Positions 1 through 5,554 of a stretch of DNA of 5,554 nucleotides are shown here, in pieces (the first letter of the stretch is position 1; each line of letters begins with the position of its first letter). Source of the stretch: a candidate division TM6 bacterium UASB124 (GTDB lineage Bacteria; Dependentiae; Babeliae; Babeliales; RVW-14); the NCBI GenBank assembly GCA_001468855.1, contig LDIV01000001.1, positions 140,862 to 146,415 of the forward strand, given 5' to 3'. The position numbers and the translations under genes were made by a program. The notes beneath the pieces are model-generated. The model was not told the origin of the DNA. It did no database searches and saw nothing but the letters and a program-made list of their open reading frames with translations.

Positions 1-1
1 A

Positions 2-235
2 AATGAGCGATTAAAATCGGTTAATGGAACTTTGGATGGAATTGATTGCTATTTTTATGTCGTAAAAATTAAGGGTGGAACAACGGTTTATTTGATTAGC
101 AACGACTGGATTGACCCTTTCGCGGTTATTGAAATCTATCGTATTCGATGGAACATCGAACTGTTTCATCGTGTTGAAAAACAGTTCCTTGGACTCAGCG
201 ATTGCCAAATGCGTTCAATAGAAAAGCAAATGAAA
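2..235 (+). pseudogene. IS4-family DDE transposase, C-terminal fragment (truncated at both visible ends)
   Basis: An open frame enters from the left edge (codon 1 at base 2) and encodes the C-terminal part of a DDE transposase. Around residues 46-60 it reads YRIRWNIELFHRVEK, which fits the IS4-family Y-(2)-R-(3)-E-(6)-K signature exactly. The E at residue 53 (bases 158-160) would be the catalytic glutamate of the DDE triad. A beta-strand-like VYLISND precedes it and LGLSDCQMRSIEKQ follows, both typical of this family. The similarity stops at about residue 78, where an intrinsic terminator of the opposite strand begins. The frame stays open to a TGA at 530-532, but that extension only reads the terminator and the antisense of the porin 3' end. 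The last part of the transposase is therefore missing. The N-terminal part and the first two catalytic Asp residues lie outside the window, so whether that side is intact is unknown. It is almost certainly non-functional as it stands. Confidence 0.8.
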
Positions 236-258
236 AAGGGCCTTGTAAAACAAGGCCC
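233..258 (-). terminator. Intrinsic terminator of the porin transcript
   Basis: Read on the minus strand, GGGCCTTGT pairs with ACAAGGCCC (9 bp, loop TTT) and is followed at once by TTTTT. It starts 25 bases after the porin stop codon, so it should end the aminotransferase-murC-porin transcription unit. The plus-strand direction has only a broken T-run (CTTTAA), so termination in that direction would be weak. The T-run side touches the last transposase-like codons, so the IS remnant abuts this hairpin. Confidence 0.88.
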
Positions 259-283
259 CTTTAATCGATTTATATTGTTTTTA

Positions 284-2422
284 TTAGAACTTATACTCAA
301 AACCAATGTTCATATGATATGCAGTATCATCACTTATTCTAAAGCGATTAGCATCATGAATATCATTTCGGTCGTCTTGAATAACAAAGCCGAAAATATC
401 TCTAGGCAGAGGGACACCTTTAACATCTGCAAAATAACCACCAGGAATAAAAACAGCCAAGTTAGCAAAGAAGGTCAAATCCTTGATAGCTGTACATCGA
501 GCCAAAAGGTTTATTTCGGTTCCCATAAATGATCTAGCCATATCACATTCTGAAAGATGACCAGTATCTGTCAAGGTTACAGGATCGAGTACCCCCTGAA
601 CATATGCATGTTCTTCTTGTGCTTTCCAAAACCAGATAATGTTTGGATTAAGAGACAAATCTTTAATACAACATTTTGGTGTCCATGTAAGTCCAGCACC
701 AACAAGTTGCAAGTCACTAAATGTCATCTCTTTACTTGCCTTTACTCTACCACCTTCAGTAACCAAATTGGTTGGACGCATCAGTAAACGTTGGTCAAGA
801 ATAAAGATACTGGTTACACGTTTGCCACAATATGATTCATGAAGACCAACAAATGCGTTGTATTTTCTCGTTCTGCAACCATTGGCACAGCCCTGGCCAT
901 CCAAGTCAGGATTACGAGGAGCCGGACCACCAGATGCATAACCGTAAGCAAGGGCCATTTTCAAATCCCATTTTTTGAACGTATATGCACCGTCAACAAC
1001 AGCCATCCAACCTTTTAGATCAACATCAAAACCTCTACGGAATCGATCATTGGAGTTCCAATATGGAGTATCAATTGCTGCGCCATGAGCTTTGTCAATT
1101 TGAACGCCATTTTCATAAACCGGTTGCATAGCAGCAGACCTACTTCCAATATCATTTGGATCACTCAGTCTACCAGTTACCAATGCTCTTGTTGCACCAG
1201 CGGTCCCCGGTTTAGCATTAAGAATATGTGAGTACTCTTCAACAAGATACCCTTCAGACCCTTGTTGCAGACTGTTATTTACACGTGGCCTGTTACGATC
1301 AATACAATATAATTCTTCTTGACCATAGTTGAACGCCATTTCACCTCCACACTCAAAATCAGCATAACTATAATCAATTGCTAAGCCATAAGAACCCCAG
1401 TTTGTTTTTGCGTCAGGAGCATAAAGCTTTTCTATTTTTTGATCTGAGGCAGCATTATAAAAAACATATGGCTCAAGTTCTAACGTACCACACTTACAAT
1501 CTCTGATAACCCTCCATTTCATACGAGCAGCAAACAAATCATCATCCTTTGCACATCCACGCCATGGGCTTGAGCTGCGACCAATAATATATCGTTTTTC
1601 AAGATTTATTGTGTCTTCAAGATTCTTGCCACGCTCTTCAAAACGTGAGTAATACAAATCAACTGCAAGACGATCAGGAATAAGTACGCTTCTCAACAAA
1701 ATACCTGGAGCTGATTTATCTTCTACGTAGTTATAAAGCCCCAAAAATTCTTTGCCTATTCCATAATAAGAACCAAGCGCAATCCCTCTACCCAAATCAA
1801 ATTCAAACCATCCCATTTGTAAGGTGTGACGTTGCTTTGAATCAAGTACCCCAAAGGCCGCATTCAAACTAAACTTAAGCCAAGCATCCTTAACCCACAA
1901 CAAGGTTTTACCAGAGGTATGTGAATGGGAACCAAAAATAGTCTCAACGTTACTTTCTTCCCCAAACTTAACATTACTTGGGCCAATTGGTCCTGAATCG
2001 GCATCAGCATAAATCAATCCTTTACCCCAAACCCCTTTGTGCCGAAAATCAAAAAACATTTCAACAACTTTATAACCGTACTTTTCAGCACCATAACCGC
2101 CATTAATAGTCAAATCGACAGTCTCTTTAAAATATAAATTTTCATCAGGAATGTTTTTATTTAAAAGATATGCATTATCTTCGTAGTAATTCTCAACCTT
2201 TATACGACCGCCAATAGTTAATTCGGCATCACCTTTGGTAATAGTAAAAGGCCCTTTGGTGCCAGCAGTAGGCGTTTTCAACTCATTTACAAGTGTCATT
2301 GGTGGCAATGATTTTGGCCGAACCAAAGCTTTACACATGTCACCGTCCGGCGCTGCATTAAGCCCACCTGCTATCATTACTACAGCAAAAAACAATCCCT
2401 TTCTCATCAAAGCATCACTCAT
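284..2422 (-). CDS. Cysteine-rich outer-membrane beta-barrel (porin-like) protein
   Basis: A protein of about 712 residues that is probably exported and inserted in the outer membrane. The N-terminus MSDALMRKGLFFAVVMIAGG is a Sec signal peptide, with likely cleavage near LNA-A (about residues 23-25). The mature part alternates aromatic and polar residues in strand-like stretches (GDAELTIGGRIKVENYYED near 65-82, LQMGWFEFDLGRGIALGSYY near 201-220) and ends in GFEYKF. A terminal Phe is the usual BAM insertion signal. It has 13 cysteines, including CKC (309-311), CANGC (512-516) and CC (584-585). This is odd for a barrel and recalls disulfide-linked major outer-membrane proteins of intracellular bacteria. 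A long polar stretch (about 374-468) looks like a large loop. I chose the third of three tandem ATGs because AAGGA sits 6 bases ahead of it. It could belong to an alginate-export-like or other porin family, but I recognise no specific one and infer no substrate. Confidence 0.8.
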   Translation of the reverse strand: MSDALMRKGLFFAVVMIAGGLNAAPDGDMCKALVRPKSLPPMTLVNELKTPTAGTKGPFTITKGDAELTIGGRIKVENYYEDNAYLLNKNIPDENLYFKETVDLTINGGYGAEKYGYKVVEMFFDFRHKGVWGKGLIYADADSGPIGPSNVKFGEESNVETIFGSHSHTSGKTLLWVKDAWLKFSLNAAFGVLDSKQRHTLQMGWFEFDLGRGIALGSYYGIGKEFLGLYNYVEDKSAPGILLRSVLIPDRLAVDLYYSRFEERGKNLEDTINLEKRYIIGRSSSPWRGCAKDDDLFAARMKWRVIRDCKCGTLELEPYVFYNAASDQKIEKLYAPDAKTNWGSYGLAIDYSYADFECGGEMAFNYGQEELYCIDRNRPRVNNSLQQGSEGYLVEEYSHILNAKPGTAGATRALVTGRLSDPNDIGSRSAAMQPVYENGVQIDKAHGAAIDTPYWNSNDRFRRGFDVDLKGWMAVVDGAYTFKKWDLKMALAYGYASGGPAPRNPDLDGQGCANGCRTRKYNAFVGLHESYCGKRVTSIFILDQRLLMRPTNLVTEGGRVKASKEMTFSDLQLVGAGLTWTPKCCIKDLSLNPNIIWFWKAQEEHAYVQGVLDPVTLTDTGHLSECDMARSFMGTEINLLARCTAIKDLTFFANLAVFIPGGYFADVKGVPLPRDIFGFVIQDDRNDIHDANRFRISDDTAYHMNIGFEYKF

Positions 2423-2433
2423 CATCATTCCTT
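2420..2433 (-). promoter_or_regulatory. Porin ribosome binding site with three tandem ATGs
   Basis: On the minus strand AAGGA (2433-2429) is immediately followed by ATG ATG ATG. The first ATG touches the Shine-Dalgarno sequence, the second is 3 bases away and the third (2422-2420) is 6 bases away. Only the third has normal spacing. A fourth in-frame ATG (2407-2405) would begin directly at the signal peptide (MRKGLFF) but has no comparable site at the right distance. Confidence 0.6.
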
Positions 2434-2468
2434 AATTGAAAGAATTATATTAAGACAAACGATTAGAA

Positions 2469-2497
2469 ATCATTACGAATCTTTAGTTCTTTGTCAA
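2469..2497 (-). promoter_or_regulatory. Candidate sigma70-type promoter for the porin gene
   Basis: On the minus strand a perfect -35 TTGACA (2497-2492), 17 bases, then AATGAT (2474-2469; 4 of 6 matches to TATAAT). It begins 7 bases after the murC stop and would give a leader of about 40 bases. A perfect TATAAT also lies at 2449-2444, but it has no good -35 at 16-18 bases and would leave a very short leader. It may be chance in AT-rich DNA. The pairing is inferred from sequence only. Confidence 0.5.
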
Positions 2498-2504
2498 TCA
2501 TCTA

Positions 2505-3938
2505 TTATTTATCTTTTCTACTTGTTGCCAAGGCTTCACCAACCTGATTGACTTTGCCGGCCCCTATGGTTAAAAGCAAATCACCTTCTTGCATTACAGG
2601 CTCAATAGTTTGAGTAACCTGAGCATACGTCGGCGTATATATAACACGCATTACAGGATTATTTTTCTTAATTGCTTCAACAAGACGATCAGCCGTTACC
2701 CCTGGAATAGGAGCCTCACTTGCCGGATAAATATCAGTAATACATAACGTATCAATGACATACGCTTCTTTATCTGCCGTAGCAAAGACATCAATGAACT
2801 CATTCCATAATTTTTCAGTTCTACTAAAACGATGCGGCTGAAAAACAACATGTAATCGTTTTTGAGCTCTTTTCTGAGCAACTAATAATGTTTTTTTAAT
2901 TTCAGTTGGATGATGACCATAATCATCAAAGATTTCAGCACCGTTATAAGTTCCCTTAAATTCAAAACGTCGTTCAACGCCTTTGAATGTTTCTAATGCT
3001 GCTGCAATCACAGCAAATGGAACCTCAAATTCCAAACAAACACCAATAGCCGCCAAGGCATTCAAAACCATATGACGACCTGGAATATTGTTAAGAGTAA
3101 CGCGCCCTAACAATTTCTTCTCTTTTTGATGCGAGCCAGGAATGGATTCGTTAACATAAACATCAAATGATGATGCAGCAACCCCAAGTTCAACGTTATC
3201 ACCCATAATATCTGCCTCAGGGCTGAGGCCATACTTAACAGTGCATATATGAGATAATGGGAGAATAGACCGTACCGGTTCATCATCAATACAAACAAAT
3301 GCCTTGCCATAAAACGGTAACCGAGCCAAAAAGCCCTTAAATGTATTTTTAATATCACCCAAATCTTTATAGGTATCCAAGTGTTCTGCATCAATATTGG
3401 TTACCACAGCCATGGTCGGAGAGAGATTTAACAGTGATCGATCACTTTCATCAGCTTCGGCAATAAGCACCTCTCCACCACCCAACTTGGCATTATTAGC
3501 AATATTTTTTAAAACCCCCCCAACAATAACCGTTGGCTGACGATCCGCTTCAATCATGATATGTGATATCAATGAGGTGGTTGTTGTTTTGCCATGCGCA
3601 CCGGAAACGGCAACACTATATTTTGTTCTCATTAATTCACCCAACATTAATGCTCGAGGAATTACGGGAATCCCCTTTTCAAGAGCCGCACAAATTTCCG
3701 GATCATCCTGTTTAACCGCTGAGGAATACACTAAAACATCCGCATCATGAATATGAGAAACATTGTGACCATGATAAACAATACAGCCAATATCTTGCAG
3801 ATGTTGTATGGTCTTGGATGCAGAACCCAAATCGCAACCAGATACTGTATAGCCACGCAGCTTCAGAATTTCAGCAATGCCACTCATCCCTATACCACCA
3901 ATCCCCATAAAATGAACATGCTCTCTCTTTTTGTACAT
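2505..3938 (-). CDS. murC: UDP-N-acetylmuramate--L-alanine ligase
   Basis: Cytoplasmic Mur ligase that joins L-alanine to UDP-MurNAc using ATP, the first peptide-stem step of peptidoglycan synthesis. All three domains are visible in 477 residues, a normal length for the family. The N-terminal Rossmann domain for UDP-MurNAc has VHFMGIGGIGMSGIAEIL at 8-25 and YSSAVKQDDPEI at 71-82. The central ATPase domain has the P-loop SGAHGKTTTTS at 112-122, EADESDRS at 161-168 and TNIDAEHLD at 180-188. The C-terminal domain has IPGRHMVLNALAA at 285-297, DDYGHHPTEI at 338-347 and FQPHRFSRT at 366-374. It stands alone, without the C-terminal Ddl of the chlamydial fusion. The ATG lies 7 bases after the aminotransferase stop, with GAGAAG as Shine-Dalgarno sequence. 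No terminator is seen before the porin gene. The window has no other mur, ddl or division genes, so this is not a classical dcw cluster. Confidence 0.97.
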   Translation of the reverse strand: MYKKREHVHFMGIGGIGMSGIAEILKLRGYTVSGCDLGSASKTIQHLQDIGCIVYHGHNVSHIHDADVLVYSSAVKQDDPEICAALEKGIPVIPRALMLGELMRTKYSVAVSGAHGKTTTTSLISHIMIEADRQPTVIVGGVLKNIANNAKLGGGEVLIAEADESDRSLLNLSPTMAVVTNIDAEHLDTYKDLGDIKNTFKGFLARLPFYGKAFVCIDDEPVRSILPLSHICTVKYGLSPEADIMGDNVELGVAASSFDVYVNESIPGSHQKEKKLLGRVTLNNIPGRHMVLNALAAIGVCLEFEVPFAVIAAALETFKGVERRFEFKGTYNGAEIFDDYGHHPTEIKKTLLVAQKRAQKRLHVVFQPHRFSRTEKLWNEFIDVFATADKEAYVIDTLCITDIYPASEAPIPGVTADRLVEAIKKNNPVMRVIYTPTYAQVTQTIEPVMQEGDLLLTIGAGKVNQVGEALATSRKDK

Positions 3939-3948
3939 GATCTTCTCA
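3939..3948 (-). promoter_or_regulatory. murC ribosome binding site overlapping the aminotransferase stop codon
   Basis: The minus strand reads TGAGAAGATC then ATG. The TGA stop of the aminotransferase (3948-3946) shares its GA with the GAGAAG Shine-Dalgarno sequence of murC. A ribosome terminating on the first gene sits on the initiation site of the second, which favours translational coupling. Confidence 0.65.
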
Positions 3949-5082
3949 CATAAAAAATTTGACTAAGCGTTGTATACCTTCTTGCAAATATTCCCTATCA
4001 CGAGCATAACACAAACGCACAAAAGGAGCTCCTGATGGCCCAAATGATGAACCAGGAACCAAAGATACTTTCGCTTGATATAAAATACTCATACACAAAT
4101 CTGTCGCATCAGCCTGTTGTGTTTTAATAAATAAAAACAAACTGCCCAATGGTTCTTGAAATGAAATAATACGATTATCGACTAAAGGCTTAAGCATAGA
4201 CATGGCCATATCACGATTTTGTTTAACAAGCTGATGAAAATGACGCGTATACTCTGGGTGCTCAAGAGCAAACATTGCCGCATATTGCGCCGTATTATTA
4301 AGACAATTAAGTAATGCATCCTGCATACTTGCCAAAGCCCTGTTAATGCATTGTGGAATAACGAGATAACCAATGCGCCAACCGCTCATTGCCATATTCT
4401 TTGAAAAAGTACTGGCACAAATCAGCCACTCACTCGTACTCACCAAAGGCAATGCCGATTCAAATTCAGAAGTAAATGCATAATCACGATACGCTTCATC
4501 AATAATTAAAAATATGCTTTTTGATTCACACCAAGAAAGCAATTCTTTTATCGTATCAAGAGGAACAATCATTCCGGTTGGATTACCAGGATTGGCAAGA
4601 ACAATTATTTTCGTTTTTGATGTTGTTGCAGCTTTAATTTTATCAATATCAATAACACAACAGCCATTACTATCAAGCATCGATACATACACAGGAGTAG
4701 CCCTTGAAGCCTTACACAATGTTGTGTACGCAGGATAAGTAGGCTCAGGAATAACAACCTCATCACCTGGATTAAGCATCGTCAAATACAATAATGAAAG
4801 CCCGCCAATACAACCATGTGTTGGTAAAATATCATTCGGCGTAATATGAGCCTTATAATCTTGTGATAAGACCATCGCCAATTTTTCACGCAATGGCTTT
4901 AGCCCCCAACAACTTTCATAATAATCTGTTTTATCAGTCTTCAAAACGTCGCGTAGATACTCTTTAATCTCTTGAGGAATCCCACCAACTTTTACAGACC
5001 CTTGAGAAAGAGAGACGTACTCATCGCTACTCTTAGCTATCTCTTCAATTTTTTTAATACCAGATAAAGGAATTTCCAACAT
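3946..5082 (-). CDS. Class I/II PLP-dependent aminotransferase (aspartate-aminotransferase-like)
   Basis: A fold-type I aminotransferase of 378 residues, close to the usual 380-400, acting in the cytoplasm. The expected markers occur in order: the N-terminal substrate loop region (SLSQGSVKVGG, 24-34), YYESCWGLKPLREKLA (54-69), PGDEVVIPEPTYPAY (105-119), NPGNPTG at 164-170 (Asn167 contacts the cofactor), DEAYRDY at 195-201 (Asp195 pairs with the pyridine nitrogen), and STFSKNMAMSGWRIGY at 224-239, with Lys228 forming the Schiff base. PGSSFGPSG (343-351) and FVRLCYA (354-360) follow, with Arg356 as the likely alpha-carboxylate anchor. All catalytic residues are present, so it should be active. 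The substrate cannot be decided: aspartate, alanine, aromatic or other amino acids are possible. GGGGTG lies 5 bases ahead of the ATG as a plausible ribosome binding site. It is the first gene of a minus-strand unit and lies directly upstream of murC. Confidence 0.92.
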   Translation of the reverse strand: MLEIPLSGIKKIEEIAKSSDEYVSLSQGSVKVGGIPQEIKEYLRDVLKTDKTDYYESCWGLKPLREKLAMVLSQDYKAHITPNDILPTHGCIGGLSLLYLTMLNPGDEVVIPEPTYPAYTTLCKASRATPVYVSMLDSNGCCVIDIDKIKAATTSKTKIIVLANPGNPTGMIVPLDTIKELLSWCESKSIFLIIDEAYRDYAFTSEFESALPLVSTSEWLICASTFSKNMAMSGWRIGYLVIPQCINRALASMQDALLNCLNNTAQYAAMFALEHPEYTRHFHQLVKQNRDMAMSMLKPLVDNRIISFQEPLGSLFLFIKTQQADATDLCMSILYQAKVSLVPGSSFGPSGAPFVRLCYARDREYLQEGIQRLVKFFM

Positions 5083-5139
5083 GAGAGCACCCCGAAAGTA
5101 ATTCTAAGAGGAAATACAAGAAAAATTAAACATCACACT

Positions 5140-5159
5140 TTGTATGGGTATTTATACAA
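5140..5159 (-). promoter_or_regulatory. Inverted repeat overlapping a possible -10 of the aminotransferase gene
   Basis: TTGTAT (5140-5145) and ATACAA (5154-5159) form 6-base inverted arms around an 8-base spacer. On the minus strand the inner edge contains TATAAA (5156-5151), which could be a -10 with a leader of about 60 bases to the aminotransferase ATG. The matching -35 is poor (CTATCA at 18 bases), so the promoter call is weak. The arms would suit a dimeric repressor or may be chance. Confidence 0.28.
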
Positions 5160-5256
5160 TAATTTTTTGAAGTTTGATAGTAAAATCCTTAGTACAGAAT
5201 AAAAAATCAATTTTAACTTAAGGCTTATACAAAATTTCTACCCATCTTAAAAAGTT

Positions 5257-5324
5257 GGACTGAAGCAGCAAATTTTAAAAAACCCAAATAATTCCATGGT
5301 TTTTTCCCAAAAAATTTTCAGTCC
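5257..5324. repeat. 68-base nested imperfect palindrome
   Basis: The outer arms GGACTGAA (5257-5264) and TTCAGTCC (5317-5324) are perfect complements. The inner arms AAAAAACC (5277-5284) and GGTTTTTT (5298-5305) are also perfect, with a 13-base loop. Between them AAATTTT and AAAATTT can pair partly, leaving bulges GCAGC and CCC. It lies upstream of both divergent genes, so it is not an obvious terminator for either. It could be a cruciform-type regulatory site, a leader hairpin of the plus-strand gene, or a small repeat element. Confidence 0.6.
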
Positions 5325-5405
5325 TCTGTACCATGCCAACCAACAAAACGGTTTATTCAATAACCCAGCGAAATGTTGGTTTGTATGTTTTTTTTGTTTC
5401 TACGA

Positions 5406-5451
5406 GCATATGTTGCCGCAAGTAATACAAAATTATTTTGTTTGCATATGT
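5406..5451 (+). promoter_or_regulatory. Candidate operator: palindrome between two GCATATGT repeats
   Basis: ACAAAAT-T-ATTTTGT (5427-5441) is a perfect 15-base palindrome with one central base. GCATATGT occurs on both sides in the same orientation (5406-5413 and 5444-5451, 38 bases apart). The block ends 35 bases before the plus-strand ATG, where a promoter or its operator would be expected. No good -35/-10 pair is seen: TTGCCG at 5413 with TATTTT at 5434 has only a 15-base spacer. Regulatory function is inferred. Confidence 0.35.
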
Positions 5452-5486
5452 GTCCGAGTTTTCGGTCATCAAAGGATGAACCTACC

Positions 5487-5554
5487 ATGAATAAATATAT
5501 AGAAACAGGACTTACACAACATAACCAAAGTTATCCTCTGATGCCGGCTTTAAA
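5487..5554 (+). CDS. Start of an unrecognised protein, cut by the window end
   Basis: An ATG at 5487 opens a frame that is still open at the last base, giving 22 complete codons beginning MNKYIETGLTQHNQSYPLMP. AAAGGA (5471-5476) lies 10 bases ahead as a reasonable Shine-Dalgarno sequence. An ATG inside that site (5476) stops after four codons, so 5487 is the better start. There is no signal peptide or membrane segment in the visible part, and I recognise no family. The gene is divergent from the aminotransferase. Too little is present to assign a function, and the call itself rests on the start context and the absence of a stop. Confidence 0.5.
   Translation, partial: MNKYIETGLTQHNQSYPLMPAL

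Larger units (their letters stand above)
5083..5486. other. Divergent intergenic region, 404 bases, no convincing gene
   Basis: AT-rich DNA between the aminotransferase (minus) and the start of a plus-strand gene, so it should hold promoters for both directions. I see a long nested palindrome, a shorter palindrome flanked by direct repeats, and six copies of ATACAA/TTGTAT (5114, 5140, 5154, 5227, 5381, 5425). No tRNA-like cloverleaf and no strong consensus promoter pair is visible. An open frame at 5296-5490 lacks a ribosome binding site and looks non-coding. Confidence 0.6.

Noticed and set aside
236..532. Continuation of the transposase frame to a TGA at 530-532
   Set aside because: Beyond about base 235 the frame reads through the terminator hairpin and the antisense of the porin 3' end, and the protein no longer resembles a transposase.
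2235..2435. Plus-strand open frame opposite the porin start
   Set aside because: It is antisense to the signal peptide and start of a convincing exported protein, with no supporting start signal.
2429..2504. Terminator for murC
   Set aside because: Only 4-base arms such as GATT/AATC are seen, with no GC-rich stem followed by a T-run.
3107..3394. Alternative-frame open reading frame on the minus strand inside murC
   Set aside because: It lies wholly inside murC, whose conserved motifs run through both flanks in the other frame.
5174..5203. Plus-strand TTGATA, 18 bases, AATAAA as a promoter for the gene at 5487
   Set aside because: It would leave a leader of nearly 280 bases containing the long palindrome, and the -10 is only 4 of 6. 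In AT-rich DNA this is easily chance.
5296..5490. A 64-codon plus-strand open frame whose TGA overlaps the ATG at 5487
   Set aside because: It has no ribosome binding site, is rich in Phe and Cys from T-runs, and overlaps both palindromes. The ATGA overlap with the next gene looks like coincidence, though a leader peptide cannot be fully excluded.
1..5554. CRISPR array, tRNA or rRNA gene, defence system
   Set aside because: No regularly spaced repeats, no cloverleaf-like or conserved rRNA sequence, and no nuclease, methylase or toxin motifs in the supported genes.

Overview
The window is AT-rich (roughly 60% A+T by eye) and comes from a Gram-negative bacterium: it carries a peptidoglycan gene (murC) and a large outer-membrane beta-barrel protein with a signal peptide and a C-terminal phenylalanine. 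The unusually cysteine-rich barrel, the low GC and a decayed IS4-type transposase suggest a host-associated or intracellular lineage. Candidatus Dependentiae (TM6) or a similar protist endosymbiont is my best guess. This is an inference from gene style, not a database match. MurC stands alone here, which argues against Chlamydia, where MurC is fused to Ddl.

Layout. (1) 2-235, plus strand: the C-terminal piece of an IS4-family DDE transposase, cut off exactly where a transcription terminator begins. (2) 233-258: a strong intrinsic terminator for the minus-strand genes. (3) 284-5082, minus strand: three genes read in the order class I/II aminotransferase, murC, cysteine-rich porin-like protein. 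The first two are separated by 7 bases and are probably translationally coupled. The porin follows after about 80 bases that hold a plausible promoter of its own, with no terminator between it and murC. (4) 5083-5486: a 404-base AT-rich divergent intergenic region with no convincing gene. It holds a 68-base nested imperfect palindrome, a 15-base palindrome between two GCATATGT repeats, and six copies of ATACAA/TTGTAT. (5) 5487-5554, plus strand: the first 22 codons of an unrecognised gene that runs off the window.

How the genes fit together. The aminotransferase and MurC are probably cotranscribed. MurC commits UDP-MurNAc to peptide stem synthesis. The aminotransferase could supply amino-acid precursors, but its substrate cannot be read from the sequence. 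The porin is an envelope protein that may be expressed at a different level from its own promoter. I found no convincing new biological system. The points most worth following up are the 13-cysteine barrel and the structured divergent intergenic region.
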